From JABURQ01 sp029243145 (GTDB lineage: Bacteria > Planctomycetota > Planctomycetia > Planctomycetales > Planctomycetaceae), in the NCBI GenBank assembly GCA_965660145.1, contig CBFHYX010000004.1, positions 285,414 through 349,413 of the forward strand: a stretch of 64,000 nucleotides of DNA, read 5' to 3'. Below, piece by piece: positions 1 to 9,598 of this stretch (position 1 is the first letter of the stretch; each line of letters begins with the position of its first letter). The notes beneath the pieces are model-generated. The model saw nothing but the letters and a program-made list of their open reading frames with translations. It searched no databases and was not told the DNA's origin. The position numbers and the translations under genes were made by a program.

Positions 1-1340
1 TAAACCAATGGGATGACTGCATTCGCGGGACGTTCGATGTCTCCCGAAGGATCGACGAATCCCACTTCGGGGGCCGTGTCGGGGCGGATGAGAATCGGAT
101 ATGTGGGAGGATCGTCTTCACTGAGTCCTGCTTCCGACTTGCACAGAATTCGGTACTCTCGTGCGTAGGTTCCGTCATTGCGAAATTCCAGTTTCCACGA
201 ACCTTGCAAACGATTGCCGTCGATCACAGTTAGTGGAACTTCTTCATATCCTGTTGAGTTCATGTCGGAATCAACGAACTGCACAACTGCCGATTTCACC
301 GGAACATCATTCCCGATGCGGGCGTCCAGAAAAATATCGGTGCCTTCCCAGGCATCAATGGCTCCGATGAACTGTGATCGCGGCTCCAGTTCCATATAAT
401 TTGGATAACGATATTCAATTCGCTCGATGGTCGCCGTGGGGACTTGTTGCACCCCAATGGTGAATGTCTCGGAACGAGCATCACCGGCTGTGACATAATA
501 GGTTGTTTTCTGACCGATGCCATCGCCGTTCTCACCCGCAAACATCAACAAATACTCGCCCTCTTTTTCCTCATTCGGTTGCATCTCCAATTCTTCGTTC
601 ACGAATGATTCGTCGTCCGTCGTGTAATGGAACAGAACGCGATCCGGTTTCTTGTCACGCAGGGTGACCGTCACAGGTAAAGATCGGCGTGCGAGAACAG
701 AAATATCACCCGGTTTCACTTCCACAATTCGCGTCTGCGTCGCCACAGGGACATTGGCGATTGTGAGAGGTCGTAGAAATGAAATTGGTTTCGGGCTGAA
801 GAGTGCGTAGAGGCAAAAGAGAACGACGACTCCGAGCAGAATGACACAAATTCGTAAGAGCTGTCGGCGATCAATCACATTCTCCATATCAACTTTTGAG
901 AGTTCGACGGCTGATCGTTTCTCCATCGCTCTGAGAATCGAAGGATTCGGTTTATGTCCTGCCGATTCGAGATCGATTAAATTGATGAGATTGCTTTTTA
1001 AACCGGGGACATGTTCTTCAATCATGCGAGCCGCAAATAAAGCATGCACTTTTCGCCACCAAGGGATCACAATTTTCCAGAGCACCCATCCTGCGCTCAC
1101 AATCACCAGTGAGAATAAAAATATGGCTCGTGCCGAACGTGTGAAGCCTCCGTCGATAACCCAATGATCTAACATTGTGAACATGAACAGATATGCGAGT
1201 GTGAGTGTGGCAATGCCGGCCAGTGTGGTTAGTACATCGTTCCACTTGATCTCACTGCGCGTTTTTTCCAACTGATAGTCGACGAATTCATCGTACTCGA
1301 CATATTTTGAAGAAGCTTTGGATGGAGTGGTGGATGACAT
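1..1340 (-). CDS. DUF4175-like large membrane protein, C-terminus cut by window edge
   Basis: The frame is open from an ATG at 1340 to the window edge, about 446 codons without a stop. The N-terminus is polar, followed by two hydrophobic segments (about residues 40-60 and 70-90) and a third near residues 155-175. A long extracytoplasmic, beta-rich region follows. Architecture and position match the large DUF4175-like planctomycete membrane proteins that follow BatA/VWA genes, but I assign this from layout rather than a catalytic motif. It lies 87 bp downstream of the VWA gene at 1428-3701 on the same strand and is probably the third gene of that operon. The function is unknown; a membrane scaffold role is inference. 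Confidence 0.72.
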   Translation of the reverse strand, partial: MSSTTPSKASSKYVEYDEFVDYQLEKTRSEIKWNDVLTTLAGIATLTLAYLFMFTMLDHWVIDGGFTRSARAIFLFSLVIVSAGWVLWKIVIPWWRKVHALFAARMIEEHVPGLKSNLINLIDLESAGHKPNPSILRAMEKRSAVELSKVDMENVIDRRQLLRICVILLGVVVLFCLYALFSPKPISFLRPLTIANVPVATQTRIVEVKPGDISVLARRSLPVTVTLRDKKPDRVLFHYTTDDESFVNEELEMQPNEEKEGEYLLMFAGENGDGIGQKTTYYVTAGDARSETFTIGVQQVPTATIERIEYRYPNYMELEPRSQFIGAIDAWEGTDIFLDARIGNDVPVKSAVVQFVDSDMNSTGYEEVPLTVIDGNRLQGSWKLEFRNDGTYAREYRILCKSEAGLSEDDPPTYPILIRPDTAPEVGFVDPSGDIERPANAVIPLV

Positions 1341-1427
1341 GAAATACCCAGTTTCCGATGTTCAATGACTCATGTTCATTCTATCGACAAAGACGCTCAT
1401 GAAAGGACAAGAGTTCCCGACGAACCG

Positions 1428-3701
1428 TTAAACCAAACCATTCTTCTTACGTAGGAACCATTCTGAAGAAATGATCACTACAAACAAAATCATTACGTAA
1501 CTGTTGTCCCATAAAGAGGTTCTGCGAATTTCAGTCAATTCCTGGCTCGGTAATCGCTCGTCCTGCAATTGTTTTAAATAATCGTCGAGATCTTCGGGTG
1601 GAATCATCGAACCACCGCTCAATTTCGCAATTTCCTCAAGGAGTTGGAAGTCGGCTGCGGGATTGTCGAGTTCAGGATCACCGGCATCAATCAGAAAACG
1701 TGTCCAAGCAGTTGGGCCGACCGGCTGTCCATCACGTATCGCGTCTATTTTGACCCAATAGTCACCGGGTTGGTCAGTATCGATCACTTCGATCCTGCGT
1801 TCTCCCCCGGATCCTAGAAGTGAGGGTGAGAACTCGTTGCCATCGGGAGTTTTCACAGTGACCTGAAAGATTGCATCGGCCAACGGTTCTCCCCGGTCAT
1901 TGCGAGCACCAAAAGTGATCGGCACACGTTGCCCCAGGCGAAAGTTTCGAGGATCAACACGCGCCCAGACTGAGGAGTCGCTATCAAGCTCTTTGCGGGA
2001 CAGCCATAGAATGATCTGTTGCCAAAATCGCGTATGCTCTTCTTGAAAACCATTCAAATGCCATAACCATGTTGTGTCCCCGGCGAAAGCCAACACGCGT
2101 GCTGGTCCGAATTCCTGCGCAAACAATAGCGGTGCTCCCTCCTCACTTTCCGCAAGCACTTGGACGAGTGGGTGACGTTTTTGTAGTTTGTTCGCTTTTT
2201 GTAACGGGGGAAGTTCCGACCAAATTTCTGCCGGGTTTGCCGAGTTATCGAGTCGCATCAGATAATGAGACCGACCGCGTGGTGTTGGTCGCATTTGCAG
2301 ATCTCGGAAGTAGTGTAGGTCGGGAGACACGCGACCATCGGACTTTTCTGCTTCTTTCATCACCACCGGCAACAGTTTTTCCAACGGTGTGCCCGCATAA
2401 CCTCCAGGGCCAAAACTTCGTAATCCGCCCAGCATCATCAAGCCGGCTCCATCTTCCGAGACACGTTCCGCGAGAGCCGTCATTTGTTCGTCAGAGAGCA
2501 GCTCTGCGGGGATGTCGCCTATCATATAAACATCAAACCGATTTGGTTCGAACCAGTCATCGGGAATACGGTTTTGCTTTTGCAACGCCCCCAGATACAT
2601 CAAGTTCGATTCAATCTGGATTTGTTCTGTGCCTCCCACTTTGAGAATGAACTTCGCTTCTGGGGGAATCGAATGTAGATAGGCGACTCGAATACCACCT
2701 TTTTGGACGGTAATAATCGTCTCCCGAGAATTGTTGACGGTCTTCACTTCTTTGGAGAGAGGCTCCGCTTCAACGCGGAGTTTGAATTCTCCCGTCGTTT
2801 GAGGCGTGAAGCTGAGGTCGATTGTTTGCACTTCGTTAGACGAGTTGATCGTGATTTCTTTCACGGGGCGGTCATCTCCCGTGATCAAGGGGATTCCCAT
2901 CGTTCCCACATCTCCGGGAGCCCGTCCGCGGCGTTCTTCGACCAACAGTTTCACTCTGATTTTTCGACCGGCAGCCCCCAATGCTCGCAAGCGGATGGTG
3001 ACCGGAATGGTGGTCTTTTCAAACGCAATCGGATCGACAAACAGTTCTTCGACGACCAAGTCCAGAGCGTTTTCACTTTGTCCCGTCCCTCCGAAGGGAA
3101 CAGGATGGATGGGGATTCGCTGTTCACCATACCTGAGCGCGATTGTTCTTGGGTCGATATTCAGCGGAGCAAATGCACGCTGTGCTCCGTCTGTCATTAG
3201 TAGCACACCCACGACACGTTCGTTGCCTGTCTCTTGCAACAGTTTTTCCAGGCTTGCTCCCACCGCGGTTTGTTCGCCGGTGGTTAAAAGATCTAGCTTA
3301 TCTCGCTCAACCAGCGTTTCATCAAAATCGTATCGCAGAATGGTGACTTTCTCAGAGAGGCCTTCGAGAGTCTCCTGATTTTCATTCAATGTGTTGAGTA
3401 ATGCTTGCCGTCGTGATTGTGAACCAAGCCCATCGGGGGTTTCCATACTGCGAGAGGAGTCGCCGGCGATGATCAGAACCATTCCTTCAGTTTCACTGGA
3501 GGTGAATTCTAACGAAGGGCGTAGCATCACGAGCAAAAGTACCAAGAGGGAGGTAGCTCGCAGCGTTAACAATAATCGACCCCGAAACGGCGAGAGTCGT
3601 TTGAGTTTGGGTCGATAGCTCCACCAGATCACAAAACCCAGCGCAGCGGCGATCAATAACGTCGCTGGCCAACTCATGATGGGGGAGAATACCATTTTCA
3701 T
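1428..3701 (-). CDS. Membrane-anchored VWA / glutamine-amidotransferase-like protein
   Basis: The product is 757 aa with two N-terminal hydrophobic helices (about residues 12-30 and 43-62) and a C-terminal helix near residues 730-750 followed by a basic tail. A von Willebrand A-like region begins near residue 75 and carries the DSSRSM metal-site motif (DxSxS form). A GATase1-like segment with GGLRSFGPGGY lies near residue 425. No amidotransferase Cys/His/Glu triad is evident, so the fold is probably used for binding. It starts 19 bp after the stop of the BatA-like gene, which indicates co-transcription. Such genes in Planctomycetes usually accompany MoxR ATPase and DUF58 genes; neither lies in this window. 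The molecular role is unknown. Confidence 0.8.
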   Translation of the reverse strand: MKMVFSPIMSWPATLLIAAALGFVIWWSYRPKLKRLSPFRGRLLLTLRATSLLVLLLVMLRPSLEFTSSETEGMVLIIAGDSSRSMETPDGLGSQSRRQALLNTLNENQETLEGLSEKVTILRYDFDETLVERDKLDLLTTGEQTAVGASLEKLLQETGNERVVGVLLMTDGAQRAFAPLNIDPRTIALRYGEQRIPIHPVPFGGTGQSENALDLVVEELFVDPIAFEKTTIPVTIRLRALGAAGRKIRVKLLVEERRGRAPGDVGTMGIPLITGDDRPVKEITINSSNEVQTIDLSFTPQTTGEFKLRVEAEPLSKEVKTVNNSRETIITVQKGGIRVAYLHSIPPEAKFILKVGGTEQIQIESNLMYLGALQKQNRIPDDWFEPNRFDVYMIGDIPAELLSDEQMTALAERVSEDGAGLMMLGGLRSFGPGGYAGTPLEKLLPVVMKEAEKSDGRVSPDLHYFRDLQMRPTPRGRSHYLMRLDNSANPAEIWSELPPLQKANKLQKRHPLVQVLAESEEGAPLLFAQEFGPARVLAFAGDTTWLWHLNGFQEEHTRFWQQIILWLSRKELDSDSSVWARVDPRNFRLGQRVPITFGARNDRGEPLADAIFQVTVKTPDGNEFSPSLLGSGGERRIEVIDTDQPGDYWVKIDAIRDGQPVGPTAWTRFLIDAGDPELDNPAADFQLLEEIAKLSGGSMIPPEDLDDYLKQLQDERLPSQELTEIRRTSLWDNSYVMILFVVIISSEWFLRKKNGLV

Positions 3702-3720
3702 TTCAGCAGTGATAATCCTT

Positions 3721-6132
3721 TCAGAGAGCTTCTTTCAGGGAGGAAGATGCGGAGAGGTCATCATTGTAAAAGCGATTGGCAATCAATTGTTCCAAAGCAA
3801 AAAGTATCGCCGCCAGAATCACTAACAGAGGAACCACTTCTTGTCCCAAACGACGACTACGGACCACGGGTTCGAGTTCTTCCAGTGAGCGGGCAATTCC
3901 ATAACGTCCTTCTCCAAACAAATCGGTTAAGTCTGGATCAGTCAAACGAGTTAAGTCCGACTCCGATTCGGTGATGTTGGCGGAGAAGACGATGCGGTAA
4001 CCGTTTGGTTTTGAGCGAAAATCGTAATGTCCAGCCTGTGCCACTTGGCCAAGTGGCAATTGTTCGGCTCCGGGTTCAATGTTACCGCCTGTCTGTTCGA
4101 GTCCCGGAGTGCGAAACAAATACTGACTAAACTCACGGTTTCGCGGCAGAGGAATAACGGCAGACTCACCCACTTGTAAGTTGTGTGATCGCATGTCTCG
4201 CGGGCGAAGTGATTGCAGCATCAGGTCAGAGAGAATGAAAAACGCGGGGCCGGAATAAAACAGATCGTTCCAGTCTCCCGGCTCAATCGAGGTCGTCAAC
4301 ATCAGGACTCGGCCACGTCCGACGGCACGTTCCAGCAGAGCCGGTGTTTGAGCGGATTTTGTGTATGACAAAATCGTTCTTGCATCGTCTGCCACATCGA
4401 CTTTCCACCATCGGCGAATTTCGGCTCCTGCGAAACCATCCGGCACGAGTAGTTCGTCCGCTTTTCCGACCAGAGGGTGTTCGTTTTGACCAAAATCCAG
4501 AAACTCGGGTGGTGTAAATTTCAGAAATGCTGCCGGCAATCCGGGTAGTAAATTCTTTGCCGACACTGAATTGAGATAACTGCTGGCGTTAATGTTTTTC
4601 TGGCCTAAGGAAATGAAGAGTCCGCCACCTGTCTCAACAAAATTTTCCAAACGTGACCATGCCGTTGATGACATGTCCTGGACACTCAACAAACAGATGA
4701 CATCGAAATTCGGTAATTCAACATTATCGAGCGCTGCGGGGGGTTGTTCGGAGACCTTGTATCGCAGTTGTTTGAGCATGGTCGAAAACAATTCTCTCCG
4801 AGACTGATCGTTGGAAACAACCAGAACTCGTGAGGGTTCGGTGACATCGACTGTGAAATAGCGGACGTTGTCAAAGTTAAGTGGGTCGGATGAAACGAGT
4901 CGCAACTCTCCTGTCAGAAATCCGGGTCGTTGAGCCTTCAGCGGGAACTCAACCACCGCCCCACCCTCTTCAGAGAGCGATATATCTTGTCGCCCTTGTT
5001 TTACCAATTCTCCCGACGCATCGTGAACGAATAACTCTACAGTTTGATGGTCGTTGTTGATCTCTGTCGAAAGTAATTCGCTGCGGATGACGAGTGTGGA
5101 ATTGAAGGCCACTTTTTCGGCAGACAATTTGGGATGAGCCAATGTCATGTTGCGAGAACTGACCGCACTGACATCAATCAGATAAACGGCCAACCACGGA
5201 TTTTCTTCCATCTGTTTTTGGAGTGACTGAGAAGCAGACAGACGCCAGTCGCTCGCGGACATGTCCGTAAAAACATAGATTTCACGAATGAAACGATCAT
5301 TGTCTGCGGTGTCGGCTGATGTCCCCAATTCGTCCAGAATTCGCTCGCGATCTCGAACTTGTAAATCGATGGCTGCTTTCACGCGACGGTCGAGTGTCTC
5401 CGTCAGCTCATTGATTTGCAATTGGTCGAGCCGATTACGAGCAGCCGTCGAATCGCTCAGAAAAACGGCGGGGTCTTTCGAGGCATTGTGAGTGACAGAA
5501 AGCTGACTGGCGTTTGGCAATCGGGAAAGAAGCTGTTCCGCCATTTCGCGAGAAGCATCCAGGCGAGTGAAATTTTGCTCCCGATATTCCATGCTTGGCG
5601 AAACATCAAATAATAGCACGGCAGAGACCGGGAAATTTTCTTGAATGGGGGATTGAGGGTCTTTCCACTGTGCCGTGATGCGAGCCCCGTATGGCCACAG
5701 GAACAACAGTAAGAACAAGACAAATGCCGTGACTCCGATGAGGCTACGAAACGCAGCTTGTCGTGATCGGAAGACCGAAGATAGTAATGGTTTTCGATTC
5801 CCAAAATGGGACATCACGCGGTCAGCGATGACGGCGAGCAGTAGAATGAGACCCAGTCGGAAATAATCCCCCCCGATGAGTGAGTAATCCGCAGCCGGTA
5901 ATGTTGGCCTTGCCAATGCCAAGACGACCAGCGCGATTAGCAGAACGCGCAATAACAGTAGCCACAAGTGTTTGAGTTTGAGCCGACGTGTGTTTGATTT
6001 TTTGGTTTGCATCAACAACCGTAATGCAGGAAACGGCAGCTTCTTAGGCCGATTGCGCAATAACAGATGCAGAATGACCGGGATTGCGGTCATTCCAAGG
6101 CCGAACAGAATTGCGGCATTCAAAAAAGTCAT
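3721..6132 (-). CDS. BatA N-terminal / VWA domain membrane protein
   Basis: The 803-aa product begins with the aerotolerance (BatA) N-terminal pattern: a first helix (FLNAAILFGLGMTAIPVILH), a basic RNRPKKL loop, then a second helix near residues 58-78. Two more helices near residues 90-105 and 130-148 precede a VWA domain with FDVSPSM (DxSxS) near residue 175. The middle part is GATase-like and beta-rich, and a last helix lies near residues 765-785. The family is implicated in cell-envelope stress and metal-dependent protein contacts through the VWA site. It heads a three-gene minus-strand run (this gene, 1428-3701, 1-1340). BatA/VWA identity is firm; the biological role is inference. Confidence 0.84.
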   Translation of the reverse strand: MTFLNAAILFGLGMTAIPVILHLLLRNRPKKLPFPALRLLMQTKKSNTRRLKLKHLWLLLLRVLLIALVVLALARPTLPAADYSLIGGDYFRLGLILLLAVIADRVMSHFGNRKPLLSSVFRSRQAAFRSLIGVTAFVLFLLLFLWPYGARITAQWKDPQSPIQENFPVSAVLLFDVSPSMEYREQNFTRLDASREMAEQLLSRLPNASQLSVTHNASKDPAVFLSDSTAARNRLDQLQINELTETLDRRVKAAIDLQVRDRERILDELGTSADTADNDRFIREIYVFTDMSASDWRLSASQSLQKQMEENPWLAVYLIDVSAVSSRNMTLAHPKLSAEKVAFNSTLVIRSELLSTEINNDHQTVELFVHDASGELVKQGRQDISLSEEGGAVVEFPLKAQRPGFLTGELRLVSSDPLNFDNVRYFTVDVTEPSRVLVVSNDQSRRELFSTMLKQLRYKVSEQPPAALDNVELPNFDVICLLSVQDMSSTAWSRLENFVETGGGLFISLGQKNINASSYLNSVSAKNLLPGLPAAFLKFTPPEFLDFGQNEHPLVGKADELLVPDGFAGAEIRRWWKVDVADDARTILSYTKSAQTPALLERAVGRGRVLMLTTSIEPGDWNDLFYSGPAFFILSDLMLQSLRPRDMRSHNLQVGESAVIPLPRNREFSQYLFRTPGLEQTGGNIEPGAEQLPLGQVAQAGHYDFRSKPNGYRIVFSANITESESDLTRLTDPDLTDLFGEGRYGIARSLEELEPVVRSRRLGQEVVPLLVILAAILFALEQLIANRFYNDDLSASSSLKEAL

Positions 6133-6282
6133 TAGAAAGCGGATCCAATCTCATTCCATGAGAGATCAATATTTTAGAAAGAATCGTCGTTGAGAGCATC
6201 CCCATTGCAATAAAATGAAGGGACCGAGACAAAGTCGCAGCGTCCGTAAGTTCAATAATTTCGCAGCCCACTCATATAACAG

Positions 6283-7740
6283 CTATGAATTGTGCCGATC
6301 TCTTGGTTGCAGCATCCACCAAATCGGCCAACCAATGAGGCTCAATGCGATGCTGACCATCGCATGAACGGGCTGCCCGATGAAAACGGCGTACAGAAAC
6401 CACGCATTAAAAATTAGATAAGCGATTGGCAAGAAAGGGTAAAGAGGCGTTTTGAAGGGACGTTCGCGGTCAGCCGCTGTCTTTCTCAAGACGATGACCG
6501 CACCCACGGTGAGCATGAAGAAAATGCTGGCCGAGTAGACCACGTAGTTTGTCAACGTAAAAAAGATATTGAGCGAACCCGGCTGCTGGGTGAGTTCCAG
6601 ATACAATGCCACGACGGCTAATGTCACTCCCGACATGACTGCTTGAAAAATGATGCTGAATTTCGGTGTGTGAAATCGTTCACTCGTCACGCCGAGTCGT
6701 TCGAGGGCCGGTTCGTCACGTCCGGTGGCAAGTGCCACACGCGGGCCATTCATGAGGTTGACGTTAATCCCGCCAATCATGCTCAAAGAAATGGAGATGG
6801 AGATCACCAGCGAACCGAATTGAGCCAACTTTGTGCTCACCGGGTTCAACAGTTTCTCGATCATCACCTGCGGCAGCATGTAGTTTGCTTGACTGATCTC
6901 GTCCAGTGTCATCGAACCATGATAGGCGAGGTTCAGTAACCCGTAGACCAGAAAAATAATCATCAAGCCCCCCATCATGGCAATCAGAATATTCCGGCTG
7001 GGGTTTCGTATCTCTTCAGCAATGGGACAAACCGCATGCCAACCGTTGTAGGCCCAAGAGACGGCAAGTAGCGCACCCGCAAACCTTACCGCAAGAGAAG
7101 GATTATCGACCTTCATGGTGCTGGCGAAATTGTCGGTGTCGAATCCGATTTCTCCTCGTCCTGTGAGAACAAATGGTAAAGCCGCCAACAGAATCAGCAT
7201 GAGACATTTCAGCAGCGTGGTGAAACCTTGCACGCGGCCTCCCCAGATGACGCCACGAATATTGAGGGTTGCAATGATGGCAATGGCGATGAGCGAGAGG
7301 CCAATTTCTTCCCACATCATAATGTCGGTTTTGAAAATGGCTTTCACTTGAGCCATCAGAATGATGCAGCACACACCGATTGATGCCGGGCGGCCAAAGA
7401 CAAATTCACTCCACGCAAACAGAAAGGCAATACTGCGTCCGTAAGCTTCTTTGAGATAGACATAAATGCCACCTGCTCGTGGATAGGCAACCGCGAGTTC
7501 CGCGAAACAGAGCCCACCGATGAGACTTACCAACCCGCCAGCAATCCAGGCCCATGTGACGAGGCTCACATTTCCGGCGGCTGCCGCTGCTTCACCCGGT
7601 TTTGAAAAAATCCCGTTACCAATGACATTGCCGACAACCATCGCCATGGCCATGCCGGGGCCTAAGACTCGTACTAACCCTCTCTGAGAATATGTATTCA
7701 CAGAGTCCGGGGCGTCTGTTGATGTCGTCACGCGAGACAC
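6283..7740 (-). CDS. APC-superfamily amino acid permease
   Basis: The product is 485 aa with about 12 hydrophobic segments. The first helix carries GNVIGNGIFSKPG, the unwound Gly-rich substrate site of APC transporters, and helix 2 has CFAELAVAYPRAGGIYVYLKEA, typical of LAT/AAT-type permeases. It probably imports or exchanges amino acids across the cytoplasmic membrane; the substrate cannot be read from the sequence. The start lies 29 bp after the stop of the lipoprotein gene at 7770-8576, so the two may share a transcript. A 150-bp gap separates it from the BatA operon downstream. Confidence 0.9.
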   Translation of the reverse strand: MSRVTTSTDAPDSVNTYSQRGLVRVLGPGMAMAMVVGNVIGNGIFSKPGEAAAAAGNVSLVTWAWIAGGLVSLIGGLCFAELAVAYPRAGGIYVYLKEAYGRSIAFLFAWSEFVFGRPASIGVCCIILMAQVKAIFKTDIMMWEEIGLSLIAIAIIATLNIRGVIWGGRVQGFTTLLKCLMLILLAALPFVLTGRGEIGFDTDNFASTMKVDNPSLAVRFAGALLAVSWAYNGWHAVCPIAEEIRNPSRNILIAMMGGLMIIFLVYGLLNLAYHGSMTLDEISQANYMLPQVMIEKLLNPVSTKLAQFGSLVISISISLSMIGGINVNLMNGPRVALATGRDEPALERLGVTSERFHTPKFSIIFQAVMSGVTLAVVALYLELTQQPGSLNIFFTLTNYVVYSASIFFMLTVGAVIVLRKTAADRERPFKTPLYPFLPIAYLIFNAWFLYAVFIGQPVHAMVSIALSLIGWPIWWMLQPRDRHNS

Positions 7741-7769
7741 ACTAAACTTTCTCGTCTCTCAAGTGGTCT

Positions 7770-8576
7770 CTAAAATCCACCACCAGGCTTCGTGGGAGCC
7801 GTGCCGGGAGCTGCTCCCGCTGTCGGTTTGTCGGCTGAAATTTTGAGCGTTTCCAATGCCAGGTCGATTCGTTCCGCAAAATGTTTCTTCCTCGCGATCG
7901 TTTCAGGATAGATAAACAAGACATAAACGGTCACGTCCCCTGCTCCGAACAGATGTAATGAAATCTCAGCTGTTGTTTCGCCAACAAAAATCTCAGTTTG
8001 TGTGACCCAGACGGAGGCGCCTTGTTGTGGGACAAATCCGGGAGTGGCCGGGTATTGCTTTTGTTTCCAGACGCTCCGATCAGGATATGGTAGATTGAGT
8101 CCATCGATAACTTTTTCAGCGATGATATTACGGTATTCCATCGCTTCTTCTGCGTTATTCTCTGCCCAGAGATAACCATTCGACATCACAAACGCATATG
8201 CGGGCAATTCTTTGAATTCACCCGAGACATCCGCTTCCACAATCCCTTTCCAGGCACCAATCAAGCCGGGAAGTTCGAGAGATGGTAATTCAGGTGGGAT
8301 TCGTTCATCGAGACCATCTTGTACCCATTCTCCCTCTTCGTTTTTCACCATCGGAGGAGGTGCGACTTCAACCATTTGAGCCGGCATGCGGACTTCGACA
8401 CCCGACTGATTCCAGGCTGGCCCCAGATTCTCTTTCAGCTTGTTGGTGTACTGAAAAAGTTGATTGGTTGCATTGAGCCGATTGTTGTAAGCTTCACTGC
8501 CGCATCCGGCTGCAATGAACAGAACAGCACAAATGCTGGGGATGAGTAGTTGGCGGTGTTTTTGTGAGTGTTTCAT
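7770..8576 (-). CDS. Conserved lipoprotein of unknown function
   Basis: The product is 268 aa. A basic N-terminus and hydrophobic core end in the lipobox FIAAGC at about residues 20-25, so it should be lipidated and anchored in the envelope. The mature part has a helix-like segment (about residues 28-55), then a mixed alpha/beta domain, and ends in a low-complexity Pro/Gly/Ala tail. No enzyme motif is seen. It is transcribed towards the amino-acid permease 29 bp downstream. I recognise no named family. Confidence 0.78.
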   Translation of the reverse strand: MKHSQKHRQLLIPSICAVLFIAAGCGSEAYNNRLNATNQLFQYTNKLKENLGPAWNQSGVEVRMPAQMVEVAPPPMVKNEEGEWVQDGLDERIPPELPSLELPGLIGAWKGIVEADVSGEFKELPAYAFVMSNGYLWAENNAEEAMEYRNIIAEKVIDGLNLPYPDRSVWKQKQYPATPGFVPQQGASVWVTQTEIFVGETTAEISLHLFGAGDVTVYVLFIYPETIARKKHFAERIDLALETLKISADKPTAGAAPGTAPTKPGGGF

Positions 8577-8775
8577 GCGTGGTGCATCTTTAGTTCAGGG
8601 CTGGGGTTAGACAGATTGTGCGTCAGATTGTGTGGCGTGTCAATGATTTGTCCTGCCTAACACTCCGTTGAAAAACTTGATTTTGTCAAGAACGAGATAT
8701 CCCTACCTTGTTCAGACGCGATTCACGTGCAGGTCTCTCCCGGGTTTAGGGGAGAAAATCTACAATTCCACCTAT

Positions 8776-9558
8776 TCAGGACAAGCCTCCCCCTTCTTCA
8801 TCAATCATTCGGTCAATTTCGGCTTGTAAGCGATCCAGAGTTTCATCCTTCATCATTTCGCTGGCCAATTCATCACCTAGTAAACCGAGTTCTTGATAAA
8901 GGTCGGCCCATTCATCCTCGTCGACTTGCTCTTCATCTTCGTCGTTGCTTTTGGGCACTGCTTTCGCTTGAGCTTCAGATGCTGATTGCTGATCGTGAAT
9001 TTCCCGTTTGGCGAGCTTGTCCTGTTCCTTCTCTGCAAATTTTTCGACATCCCCGAATAGCTCCATCCAGTGTTCGAGTTCACCCGAGGTCAAACCACCC
9101 TCGAACTTGGGGTGCGACTCGGCAACGTCGTTTTCTCGATCACGGCGAGGAGGACGTTGGACGATCTCGTCCAGAAAAGCGATGCTGCCAATATATTTCG
9201 CCCGCCGTCGATGGGCGGCTTTTTGGAGGCGACGATCACCGGAAACCACAATGATCTGACGTGGTGCTGAGTGAGCGAGAATCAGTTCTTCGATGAGGGA
9301 GTCGGCATCGTGGCCGGGATCAGCAAAGCGGACTTGCAACCCGTCAAATTTCATGCGATTGGGGAGTCCCTGCGGTGCTTCCCAAGCATCAAACACAACT
9401 TTGGCCCGATCACATTCTTCATTGGTCAAAAAATTGACCAGCAGTCTGAGTAACCGATGACGGCAACGCTCCAGATCCCCTTGTGCATAAGTGGGGCGAG
9501 CGAGGCCCGCGGCATGCATCAGGTTGTAACCATCAATAATGAGATAAGGAGTGGCCAT
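8776..9558 (-). CDS. NYN-domain RNase, YacP/Rae1-like
   Basis: The product is 260 aa. The N-terminal 150 residues match the NYN (PIN-like) nuclease fold of YacP: YLIIDGYNLMH at residues 5-15, DADSLIEELI in the middle, and VVSGDRRLQKAA, with the metal-binding acidic residues in place. In Bacillus the homologue Rae1 is a ribosome-associated mRNA endonuclease; the same job here is inference. The C-terminal 100 residues form a charged, mostly acidic extension (EDEEQVDEDEW) that is predicted to be helical and disordered. The gene begins 40 bp after the pyrC-like stop and is probably the last gene of that run. Confidence 0.83.
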   Translation of the reverse strand: MATPYLIIDGYNLMHAAGLARPTYAQGDLERCRHRLLRLLVNFLTNEECDRAKVVFDAWEAPQGLPNRMKFDGLQVRFADPGHDADSLIEELILAHSAPRQIIVVSGDRRLQKAAHRRRAKYIGSIAFLDEIVQRPPRRDRENDVAESHPKFEGGLTSGELEHWMELFGDVEKFAEKEQDKLAKREIHDQQSASEAQAKAVPKSNDEDEEQVDEDEWADLYQELGLLGDELASEMMKDETLDRLQAEIDRMIDEEGGGLS

Positions 9559-9598
9559 ATTTCACGTCACTCCCCTCTGATGTTTCCATACCTTGAAG

